Assembly: GCF_016862175.1 (NCBI RefSeq)
Contig: NZ_BOML01000029.1
Location: 1 to 64,000, forward strand
Reading direction: 5' to 3'
Source of the DNA: Paractinoplanes durhamensis
GTDB lineage: Bacteria > Actinomycetota > Actinomycetes > Mycobacteriales > Micromonosporaceae
DNA: 64,000 bases
Shown here: piece after piece, positions 16,882-23,807 of the stretch
Layout: every line of letters starts with the position of its first letter
Position numbering within the stretch: the stretch's first letter is position 1
The notes under the pieces: generated by a model
What the model saw: only the letters and a program-made list of their open reading frames with translations
The model's database searches: none
What the model was told of the DNA's origin: nothing
Made by a program: the position numbers and the translations under genes

Positions 16882-19395
16882 ATGTCGATCAGGCAGGTCC
16901 ATCAGATGGCCTACTTCCCACCCGCGTCGTACGAGCAGGTATGGGAACGTGATCTGCTGGACGCCACCAGCTACCGGGACCATACCGACTACCGCCGCGA
17001 GGTCGAGCAGCAGTTGCAGGCGATGTCCGCCGACGGGCGGGGTCCGATGCGGATCATCGCGCTCGACGTGCCCGGCCTGCTGACGTACGCGGAACGGACC
17101 GGCCAGGACCCGGCCAGCCGGCAGACCCGGCTGGGCTACGTGAACGCTCTCGGTGAGCAGGGCGCCGACACCGTCGCCTGGCCGCCGGAACGCAACGCGG
17201 CGTGCTGGTGCGGTTCGGGTCGCAAGTACAAGAGGTGCTGCGCCGCACCCTGGTTTCTCGCGATCGAGCCCGCCGATCCGGCATCGCTGGTACTGACCGT
17301 GGAGGTGGACAAGGTGACGCCGCGGGTGTGGCGGCGCGTCGCGATCCCGTCGAACACCACCCTGGACCAGGTCCACCGGATGCTCCAGGACGCTCTCGGC
17401 TGGTCCGGCGAGCAACCGTATGCCTTCCGCACCGACGGATACACGATCGTAGACCCCCGATCGGCGTACGAGGGCATCGCGGCCGACCAGGAACGGCTGG
17501 TCTCGGTCGCCACCGAGATCGGTGACCGGTTCACCTACCTCCATGACCTCGGCGAACGGTGGAGTCACACCGTCACCCTCGACGAGATCCGGCCCGGCGG
17601 CCCCGACAACGTGCTCACGCACCTGACCGGCGGCGGCCCCTGCCCACCCGGGAACATCGGTGGCGCCCATCGGTATCAGCGTCTGCTGACCGCGTTCACC
17701 GACCAGGACGACCCACACCACGCCGCGGCCGTCGACATCCTCGGCGCGGACTTTGACCCCACGGCAGCGGTCGACCCGGGCAAGCCCGAAACCCGGCAGC
17801 GACGCGCCGTCACGGCATCAGTCGTCGCCCAGGTCGCCGCCTGGGCCGGCGATACGCAGCCGGGGCCGAGTCTCGGCGCTCAGGTCAGGCAAGCAATGGG
17901 CGGCCTGTTCGGGGTGACCGCGGCCAGCGACGACGTGGTGTACGCCGAGGCCGAGGCGTTCCGCAAGTTCGGCGACGACGCGCACCCGCTGGACGTAGAG
18001 ATTCATACCGCGCAACTGCTGTACCGGTTCGAGCAGGAGCAGCCGTCGGGGTCGTTCGGGCTCGCGATGGGCGCGTTCACCCTCGCCGCCCGCTCTCCGC
18101 AGCCCCACGTGGCAGCCTTCGTCGCCGCCGTGAACCACCTGTTGCCAGGCATGGCCTCCCACATGGCTCTGGCCGACCTGGCCCGGCAAGGGATCCTGCC
18201 ACCGGCGTGGGCCGAGCGGCTTGGCGACGTGGAACCGCGCCGAGCATGGCGCTACCGCGACGCCTTCGGCGACCAAGAGGCCCTGCTCGTGACCTTCAGC
18301 TATGACGACGCCGAACACGGGATCCTCGTCGAGATCGTCACCTGCCCGACACCCATGGCTCGCGTAGTGCACCTCTCCGGAACCGTCGACGCATTGCGGG
18401 ACGTCCTCCAACGGTCCGCCGACGATGCCCACGGACAGGTGACTCTGGAGGCGATCACGCTGGACCAGGCGTACGCGTCATTGACCGGCCCGGTACAACA
18501 ACCCCACCCCGACATGACACCCCAGAGCCTGGCCTGGCTTCCGATCGTGGCGCACCGGGTCGGACTGCTCCCCGAACCCGAACCGGTCGACCCGGCTCGT
18601 TCCACCCGGGCCGAGCGGGCAGCAGCGGTGGAGACGTTCCTAGCCGACACCGCGCCCCTGCCCGGTGTGGGCTATGAAGTCCTGCGGTTCTGGGCGCAGG
18701 TCCTGGCCGGCTACACCGGGACGGACGGATCGGCACCGACCCGGATCGGCCCGGTCTGGCTCGGCCACGTACTCGGCGAGCACGTCCCGCGCGCCTTCGA
18801 GCTGACCCCCGCCCAGCGGTCCGGGCTCGCCGCGGCGGTCACCGCCTGGGCCAGGTGGGCGACACGGCAGCAAGGCCTGCCCACCGCCGCGGCCGACCTG
18901 CTGGCAGCCCGCATCGCCGAGATCGACGAGGCGTTCGACCGGGTCTACGCTGACCTCGAACGCACAACCAGCCGCAGCTACCTGAGCGACATCACGGCGA
19001 CCACCGCCGACGGCGAGGACCTGCGGCGCGTGTTCGCGTTGCGCACCACGGCCGTCCCGCTACCACGACACGGAAGTCTGGCAGAGCAGGCACTGCGCGT
19101 TTCCGACCCGGCTGACCGCCACCGGATCCTCACCGCCGTGCTCGAATCCTGGGAACTGGCACCGGGACAATCCGTGCTGGATTGGATCGACGCGCTCGTG
19201 TCCGTCAGCGACCAGCTCTGGAACCCGGACACCGACCTCGCCCGCGAGACCATGGACTTCCTGGACCTGGTCGGCTCGGACAGCGAGTTGCTCGGCGATC
19301 TCACCGAACTCGCCCTCGAACACGGCCACGACACCACCGGCTACCACGAGGCCTCCCTTGACCGCGTGACCCCGGATCCCGAGGATTTCGACTGA
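16882..19395 (+). CDS. SEC-C zinc-finger and pRiA4b-like domain protein
   Basis: I start this at ATG 16882 (MSIRQVHQMAYFPPAS), with AGGA 9 bases upstream. The 837-residue product has an N-terminal ~100 residues of unknown type. A SEC-C zinc motif follows (CWCGSGRKYKRCC, Cys108, Cys110, Cys119, Cys120). Next comes a pRiA4b ORF-3-like domain (about residues 135-275) beginning LVLTVEVDKVTPRVWRRVAI, with LDQVHRMLQDALGWSGE in its middle. The last ~500 residues are helical and unrecognised. SEC-C motifs bind proteins or nucleic-acid machinery; pRiA4b domains occur with mobile elements. It lies directly downstream of the 2OG oxygenase and ends before a hairpin terminator. No function is known for the pair. 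Confidence 0.8.
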   Translation: MSIRQVHQMAYFPPASYEQVWERDLLDATSYRDHTDYRREVEQQLQAMSADGRGPMRIIALDVPGLLTYAERTGQDPASRQTRLGYVNALGEQGADTVAWPPERNAACWCGSGRKYKRCCAAPWFLAIEPADPASLVLTVEVDKVTPRVWRRVAIPSNTTLDQVHRMLQDALGWSGEQPYAFRTDGYTIVDPRSAYEGIAADQERLVSVATEIGDRFTYLHDLGERWSHTVTLDEIRPGGPDNVLTHLTGGGPCPPGNIGGAHRYQRLLTAFTDQDDPHHAAAVDILGADFDPTAAVDPGKPETRQRRAVTASVVAQVAAWAGDTQPGPSLGAQVRQAMGGLFGVTAASDDVVYAEAEAFRKFGDDAHPLDVEIHTAQLLYRFEQEQPSGSFGLAMGAFTLAARSPQPHVAAFVAAVNHLLPGMASHMALADLARQGILPPAWAERLGDVEPRRAWRYRDAFGDQEALLVTFSYDDAEHGILVEIVTCPTPMARVVHLSGTVDALRDVLQRSADDAHGQVTLEAITLDQAYASLTGPVQQPHPDMTPQSLAWLPIVAHRVGLLPEPEPVDPARSTRAERAAAVETFLADTAPLPGVGYEVLRFWAQVLAGYTGTDGSAPTRIGPVWLGHVLGEHVPRAFELTPAQRSGLAAAVTAWARWATRQQGLPTAAADLLAARIAEIDEAFDRVYADLERTTSRSYLSDITATTADGEDLRRVFALRTTAVPLPRHGSLAEQALRVSDPADRHRILTAVLESWELAPGQSVLDWIDALVSVSDQLWNPDTDLARETMDFLDLVGSDSELLGDLTELALEHGHDTTGYHEASLDRVTPDPEDFD

Positions 19396-19408
19396 CCGAA
19401 CGCGCCAC

Positions 19409-19440
19409 GGCCATGTCCCGAGAGCACCAAGGACATGGCC
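19409..19440 (+). terminator. stem-loop terminator after the SEC-C gene
   Basis: GGCCATGTCC and GGACATGGCC form a 10-bp perfect stem with a 12-base loop, 14 bases after the SEC-C stop. There is no T-run, so efficiency is uncertain. Confidence 0.55.
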
Positions 19441-19787
19441 TCGGGCATCGTCGGCGAATGTCGGCGACAAAATCCTGACCGAAGACACGCGACCAACGCG
19501 ATCTCAGCTATGAGGACACCGATCCTGACCGCCGACTACCCCGACGACGAGCACCGCCGCCGGTGCGCGCGTGACGCGTCACCGGGGACGGCTCGGCATT
19601 CAGAGTGATCGGCCATATCTCGATCAGCTATCGCGCCTTCACAACTACCAGGACGCCTGGCTTCAACGCCGGATGGTCGCCAGTAATCGCTCGAGTTCGC
19701 GGCATACACCCAGCTCACCGCACATCCCGACCGATGCGGTTCTTATTCTGCCAACAATCGATTCACATTTGCCCTGGTCAGGGGCTT
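19441..19787. other. right end of the island, no gene
   Basis: No gene is supported. The stretch contains the right copy of the 22-bp inverted repeat. It also has a 15-bp match (GGCATCGTCGGCGAA, 19444-19458) to the MITE-like element at 28700. An integrase would be expected here in an active element, but none can be read in any frame. Confidence 0.5.
19734..19755 (-). repeat. 22-bp inverted repeat, right copy
   Basis: This is the exact reverse complement of 13422-13443, located 32 bases from the tRNA attachment core. Confidence 0.7.
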
Positions 19788-19832
19788 TGGTGGGCGATAC
19801 TGGGATCGAACCAGTGACCTCTCCGGTGTGAA
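19788..19832 (-). repeat. proximal attachment-site copy inside tRNA-Val
   Basis: These 45 bp are identical to 1548-1592 and run from the encoded CCA end of tRNA-Val into its anticodon stem. The tRNA stays intact because the element restored the 3' half on integration. Confidence 0.85.
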
Positions 19833-19862
19833 CGGAGCGCTCTCCCGCTGAGCTAATCGCCC
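19788..19862 (-). tRNA. tRNA-Val (anticodon CAC)
   Basis: Read on the minus strand, the acceptor arms GGGCGAT and ATCGCCC pair over 7 bp, and the discriminator A and CCA are encoded. The D stem is GCTC/GAGC. The anticodon stem CTCCG/CGGAG encloses the loop TTCACAC, giving anticodon CAC, which reads GUG. The T arm (CTGG...CCAG) encloses TTCGATC. All cloverleaf parts are present, so the gene should be functional. Its 3' half is the integration site of the island to its left. Confidence 0.95.
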
Positions 19863-19916
19863 TCAACTGCAGGACAGACTGTACTAGACGGCGCCAGTCG
19901 GTTGCTAATCCGGGGG

Positions 19917-20318
19917 TCAACTCAGCCAGTCGCGGGCCACCTGGAACAGGTCTACGCCGAAACTCAGCTTCACCGACACCCAGACGATGGCGGCTACGAA
20001 GATCATGCCGACCACGCCGATGACGGCTCGGACGCCGAGGCTCTGCCGGCCGATCCAGCTGGTCCATGACTTCACGTGGCGCCGGGTGAAGTCGAGCAGA
20101 CGTTTCGCCCATAAGAATTCCAGGGACCAGATGGCCAGGCCGAGGATCACGATCGCCCAGCCGGGGCCGGGAAAAGGGATCAACACGATGCCCAGGGCGA
20201 CCACCAGGGTGCCCAGGACGCCAATTCCGATCTTGAGGGTTAGGCGGCCGGTCGGGTTGGCTCGGATCTTGTCCAAAACACCCATCGGCGCCTGATCCTC
20301 GTCCGCTTTCGCACGCAT
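19917..20318 (-). CDS. PGPGW-type small membrane protein (TIGR02611-like)
   Basis: The 133-residue product starts at ATG 20318, with GGGGGA a few bases upstream. It carries the defining PFPGPGWAIVILGLA motif (about residues 48-62) between two hydrophobic segments (IGIGVLGTLVVALGIVLI, and WAIVILGLAIW running on), then a basic loop (WAKRLLDFTRRHVKSW) and a third membrane helix. This matches the actinobacterial PGPGW/TIGR02611 membrane protein family, whose function is unknown. It is the first gene beyond the island on the tRNA 5' side and looks like core genome. Confidence 0.85.
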   Translation of the reverse strand: MRAKADEDQAPMGVLDKIRANPTGRLTLKIGIGVLGTLVVALGIVLIPFPGPGWAIVILGLAIWSLEFLWAKRLLDFTRRHVKSWTSWIGRQSLGVRAVIGVVGMIFVAAIVWVSVKLSFGVDLFQVARDWLS

Positions 20319-20594
20319 TTCATCCCCCAGTGTCCCGGAGCCCCGTCACTACCCGGGAGGAATGGACGTTACCGGAGTAAGTCAACTGCTGGACCACCCG
20401 ACGCCGGGCAGTACCGAGTACTTGTGCAGAACAGGACAAGATATCTCTTTACGTCTTGTGCGAAGAGCTTTTCGGAACCGTCTTCCCACTACTGGGTGAG
20501 ATCAGCGTATGGCGGAGCGTAACGACAGGGATCACCTGAGTATGGGAAACGCGGGGTTCACCAGCCTCGCAGCGGTGCCGGGGGGAGTTCGTCC

Positions 20595-21026
20595 ATGAGT
20601 ACCATTCGTCCAACGACCGTCGAGGTCGAGACCTCGCTGCGGCTCGTAGCGCCTGATGCCACGGCTCTGCCCGTGCGCGCCAGTCTCCGTTACGACCCAG
20701 CGGACCCGTATGCGGTCCACGTGTTGTTCCATGCGGAATCAGCCGGTGGGGAAGCCGTGAGCTGGTCCTTCGCACGGGAACTCCTCGTGACCGGGCTCGA
20801 TGAGCCCGCGGGAATCGGCGATGTCCGGGTGTGGCCGTGGGCCACGCCTCGGGGGGATTTTGTCGCCTTGGCGCTGTCGTCTCCGGACGGCAACGCGCTG
20901 TTCGAAGTGCCCCGTAGTGTCCTCGTCCGATTCCTTCGTCGCACCTATGTCGTGGTGCCTCGGGGCCGGGAATCCGAACATCTGGACGTCGATGCCGCGG
21001 TCAACCGCCTGCTGGCGGGTAGATAG
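20595..21026 (+). CDS. SsgA-family sporulation/cell-division regulator, SsgB-like
   Basis: The 143-residue product fits the SsgA-like protein family, which is restricted to morphologically complex actinobacteria. Hallmarks are LRYDPADPYAVHVLFH, SWSFARELLVTGL, GDVRVWPWATPRGDFVALAL and the C-terminal FLRRTYVVVPRG. SsgB recruits FtsZ to future septum sites during sporulation. The closeness to the consensus and the single copy here favour SsgB over the more divergent paralogues. The ATG at 20595 has GGGGGAG 8 bases upstream. A strong terminator follows, so it is monocistronic. Confidence 0.85.
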   Translation: MSTIRPTTVEVETSLRLVAPDATALPVRASLRYDPADPYAVHVLFHAESAGGEAVSWSFARELLVTGLDEPAGIGDVRVWPWATPRGDFVALALSSPDGNALFEVPRSVLVRFLRRTYVVVPRGRESEHLDVDAAVNRLLAGR

Positions 21027-21052
21027 CGGGTAGATAGATCGGAACTGGTTAA

Positions 21053-21099
21053 ACGACCCGCGCGGACACTGCCGATCCGCGCGGGTCGTTCTTTTCTTC
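21053..21099 (+). terminator. terminator after ssgB
   Basis: ACGACCCGCGCGGA, a 9-base loop and TCCGCGCGGGTCGT form a 14-bp perfect stem, followed by TCTTTTCTT. This is a textbook rho-independent terminator. A second small A/T-rich hairpin (CTTTTCT/AGAAAAG) follows at once. Confidence 0.9.
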
Positions 21100-21224
21100 A
21101 TAGAAAAGAAGTAACCGGACAAATAGCGCGAGAAACGGACATTGAGCAGGGTTTTCGAGCAGATTCCCGTCAACCCGCTTTTTAGCACGTGCGTCGTTGG
21201 TCATCGGCAGTTACCGTCGGCGCG

Positions 21225-22088
21225 ATGACCTCTACCGGAACGCGCGGCAAGTCCGCCACACCGCTCTCCCCGCCCGGATGGGCGGGAGTGGGCACGTGCG
21301 CGCTGCGCGAGATCCGGCCGATGCCGCCGTGGCGCCCGCCGTTTCACGCGTTGGTGCTGGCCACGGCCGGGCACGGCACGATGGAGGTCGACTTCGACCC
21401 CAAGGTCTGCCGGCCCGGCACCCTACTCTGGGTCCGCCCGGGGCAGGCCCTCCGCCTCGGTTCCAACGGCCTGGCCGCCTCGGTGGTCACGTTCGACGGC
21501 CGGCTGGCCGGCGACCACTGGCCCGACCAGCCCGAGTCACCGAGCCGCTGGCAGCTCGAAGGCGAGGACGAGGACGCGGTGATCAGCGAGTTCGCCCAGC
21601 TCGCCGTCGACTGCGAACGGCACCGGTCCGGGCCGCTCGCCGCCGACCTGCTGCGGCACCAGCTGACCGTGCTTCTTCTCCGGATCGCGCTGCTGACCCG
21701 ATCACCCGCCGTGCACGGTGCCGAGGCCCGCACGTTCGCCCGCTTCCGGCGCCGGCTGGAGTCGGGTCATCCGCGCAGCCGCCGGGTGGAGGACTACGCC
21801 GAGGAGATGGGCTGCTCGGTGCGCACCCTGACCCGGGCGAGCCTCACGGTCACCGGGCGCACCGCCAAGCAGGTGGTCGACGACCGGGTCGCGCTCGAGG
21901 CGCGCCGGCTGCTGGCCTGCACGCCGATGTCGGTGGCCGAGGTCGGCCGGCACCTCGGGTTCCCGGAGCCGACGAACTTCGGCCGGTTCTTCCATCGCGA
22001 GGTGGGCCGCAGCCCAGGGCAGTTCCGCGCGGACATCGGCCTCAATCATCACGGGGTCGTCCCGGAGCAGCGACGACCACCTGACTGA
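21225..22088 (+). CDS. AraC-family transcriptional regulator
   Basis: I start this at ATG 21225 (MTSTGTRGKSATP); a GTG at 21189 in frame is an alternative, and neither has a clear ribosome binding site. The 287-residue product has an N-terminal cupin-like sensing half (PWRPPFHALVLATAGHGTME, PGTLLWVRPGQALRL) and a C-terminal double helix-turn-helix (VEDYAEEMGCSVRTLTRAS, then MSVAEVGRHLGFPEPTNFGR, ending FFHREVGRSPGQFRAD). This is the normal AraC/XylS layout. No target operon is adjacent: the next gene is an Rrf2 regulator on the same strand. Confidence 0.85.
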   Translation: MTSTGTRGKSATPLSPPGWAGVGTCALREIRPMPPWRPPFHALVLATAGHGTMEVDFDPKVCRPGTLLWVRPGQALRLGSNGLAASVVTFDGRLAGDHWPDQPESPSRWQLEGEDEDAVISEFAQLAVDCERHRSGPLAADLLRHQLTVLLLRIALLTRSPAVHGAEARTFARFRRRLESGHPRSRRVEDYAEEMGCSVRTLTRASLTVTGRTAKQVVDDRVALEARRLLACTPMSVAEVGRHLGFPEPTNFGRFFHREVGRSPGQFRADIGLNHHGVVPEQRRPPD

Positions 22089-22153
22089 GGGTAATTCCCA
22101 CTTTCCCATGGGGTATGTGCGAGTCGTTGACAATGAAGGAGCATGATAGGGGC

Positions 22154-22609
22154 GTGCAGATCTCCGCGCGTGGTGATTACGCGGTCCGCGCCGCCCTAAG
22201 TTTGGCGCAGGCCTATCCGTCCCTGATGTCGGCCCAGGCGATCGCTCAGGATCAGGACATGCCTCGGAAGTTCCTCGAGGCGGTGCTCGCCGATCTGCGC
22301 CGCGCGGGTGTGGTGCGAGCTCAGCGCGGCGCCGAAGGCGGCTACACCCTGTCACAGCCCCCTCGCGACGTGACAATCGGCCAGATATTGCGAGCCGTCG
22401 ATGGCCCGCTGGCCGGCGTGCGGGGCCTCCGTCCGGAGGAGACCCGTTACGAAGGCGCCGCCGAAAACCTGCCGAACCTGTGGGTGGCGGTGCGGGCCGC
22501 GGTCCGCGAGGTCGTCGACGAGGTGAGCCTGGCCGAGCTGATCAGCGGCCGGATGCCGGCCCACGTCCGCAAGCTCACGACTCGTCCGGACGCGTGGCAG
22601 CCCCGATAA
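22154..22609 (+). CDS. Rrf2-family transcriptional regulator lacking cluster cysteines
   Basis: I favour the GTG at 22154 (VQISARGDYAVRAALSLA), which aligns with the conserved Rrf2 N-terminus; ATGs upstream at 22115 and 22133 add unconserved residues. The winged-helix part includes AIAQDQDMPRKFLEAVLADL and GAEGGYTLSQPPRDVTIGQI, both typical. Iron-sulfur Rrf2 regulators (IscR, NsrR) carry three cysteines after this point; here the matching region (PLAGVRGLRPEETRYEG) has none. It therefore probably does not bind a standard three-Cys cluster. Confidence 0.85.
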   Translation: MQISARGDYAVRAALSLAQAYPSLMSAQAIAQDQDMPRKFLEAVLADLRRAGVVRAQRGAEGGYTLSQPPRDVTIGQILRAVDGPLAGVRGLRPEETRYEGAAENLPNLWVAVRAAVREVVDEVSLAELISGRMPAHVRKLTTRPDAWQPR

Positions 22610-22680
22610 GGGTTTGTAAAACGCGACTATCGGGAATCGATCGCCCAACCGAACTTACCCCCCAAGGGAGGGACGTACCG

Positions 22681-22854
22681 ATGGGCATCGTCTTCCGTAG
22701 CCGCAAGAAGTTCGGGCCGCTGATCCTGAACTTCACCGAGAACGGTTACTCGTCCTGGAGCTTCAAGATCGGTCGTTGGTCCTGGAACTCCCGGACCCGC
22801 GCCCACCGCGTCGACCTGCCCGGCCCGCTGTCCTGGAAGCAGGACAAGCGCTAA
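22681..22854 (+). CDS. small DUF4236-like basic protein
   Basis: This is a 57-residue protein from ATG 22681, with GGGAGGGA upstream. MGIVFRSRKKFGPLILNFTE, then NGYSSWSFKIGRWSWNS, follows the DUF4236 pattern (basic FRKS..G...N.S..G.S.S). It is very basic and aromatic, with no membrane segment. The function of the family is unknown. Its stop overlaps the stop of the converging gene at 22851 by 4 bases (CTAA). Confidence 0.7.
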   Translation: MGIVFRSRKKFGPLILNFTENGYSSWSFKIGRWSWNSRTRAHRVDLPGPLSWKQDKR

Positions 22855-23726
22855 GGGAGTCCGATCACGACGTCCCCGCCCAGCCGCCCCGCCGGCGGCT
22901 GGCGGGTGACGGCCCCCGCGTCGACGAGTGTGTGCAGCACCCGGGTGGCGTCCGCCGCCCGGTAGACGGTGTCGGTCAGGGCGAACGTCCGTAGATCGGT
23001 CACCGTCGCCGAACCCACCCGGCCCAGATGAGCGAGCAGCTCACGCTTCAGCGGCCCGGGGTGCGGCGTCAGCGAGATGTCGATCAGGTGCCGGTCCGGA
23101 TCACCGGGATCGCGATAGCGCACCCCGGCGAACTCGTCGACCGCCCACAATGCCTCCTTGAACCCTTCGAGACTCTTGCCGGATGTGGTCCCGTAGGCCA
23201 GCAATTCCCCCGGTTCGTCCCCGGTCGCCAGCTCCACCGAGCTGAACAGCGGCCATCCCGCGCGGTACGGCTCGAGCGCGGTGCCGGGCGGCAGCACCAA
23301 CAGGACCTCCGCGGGCTTCCCCGCGGTCAGCGCGGCCACCGTGGTCACCGCCGGCGGCTCACCCGCGCTCGCATCCAAGAATCCGAGCAGGGGTACGCGC
23401 TGGGCACCGGCCGCCTTGAGCGCGACCGCGAGCCGCGCGTCGGTGCCGCCGGACACCGCGTGCACGGCCAGGGCCGCATCGCCGATCACCGCCGCCAGCC
23501 GTTCCCGCACCGGTTCGGCCTGCTCCCCCACGACCAGCATGGACAGCTCGCGACCGCGTACGAAATCGGTCTGTTCGACCAGCACGCGCGCCGCCGCCTC
23601 GGCCGACTCCCCGCCGTCCGCATCGGCGAAGCCGTGCGCGTAGAACACCCGCCGCCCGCGATGCAGTGCGGCCGGAGCCCACGCCTCCAGATGCCGGACC
23701 AGTAGTTCCCGCTTAACCGTCGCCAT
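22851..23726 (-). CDS. TcmP-like (three-Cys-motif partner) protein
   Basis: I start this at ATG 23726 (MATVKRELLVRHLEAWAP), with GGAG 6 bases upstream; an ATG at 23738 is also possible. The 291-residue product opens KRELLVRHLEAWAPAALHRG, then RRVFYAHGFADADG, which resembles the N-terminus of TcmP proteins (K..IL..YL..W......YIDGFAG). The region RELSMLVVGEQAEPVRERLA could be the family's nucleotide-binding-like sheet. The C-terminus (LLAHLGRVGSATVTDLRTFA ... RVLHTLVDAGAV) is a winged-helix-like segment. No three-Cys-motif partner gene is adjacent. The call is tentative and no activity is established. Confidence 0.5.
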   Translation of the reverse strand: MATVKRELLVRHLEAWAPAALHRGRRVFYAHGFADADGGESAEAAARVLVEQTDFVRGRELSMLVVGEQAEPVRERLAAVIGDAALAVHAVSGGTDARLAVALKAAGAQRVPLLGFLDASAGEPPAVTTVAALTAGKPAEVLLVLPPGTALEPYRAGWPLFSSVELATGDEPGELLAYGTTSGKSLEGFKEALWAVDEFAGVRYRDPGDPDRHLIDISLTPHPGPLKRELLAHLGRVGSATVTDLRTFALTDTVYRAADATRVLHTLVDAGAVTRQPPAGRLGGDVVIGLP

Positions 23727-23807
23727 CACGTTCTCCATTGTCGGCTTTCCGGATGCGAAAGTGCTGCGCGGCTGCGGGGTTGTACCTAGGGTGTTCAGGC
23801 GAGCACT

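Larger units (their letters stand above)
1548..19832. mobile_element. genomic island integrated at tRNA-Val(CAC)
   Basis: An identical 45-bp sequence occurs at 1548-1592 and 19788-19832. The right copy is the 3' half of an intact tRNA-Val gene, and the repeat starts exactly at its encoded CCA. This is the classic footprint of a tyrosine recombinase that uses the 3' end of a tRNA gene. The island lies on the 3' side of the tRNA, as expected, and spans about 18.3 kb. It carries accessory genes: an M48 protease operon, SMI1/KNR4, HEAT and Ig-repeat proteins, VapBC, and a 2OG oxygenase with a SEC-C protein. No integrase, excisionase, replication or transfer gene is recognisable, so the element appears immobilised. 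Internal repeats suggest successive integrations. Confidence 0.8.

Noticed and set aside
19441..19787. integrase remnant next to the tRNA
   Set aside because: I searched all frames for tyrosine-recombinase motifs (R..HxxR..Y) and found none. The apparent coding potential over 19571-19831 is created by the tRNA sequence itself.
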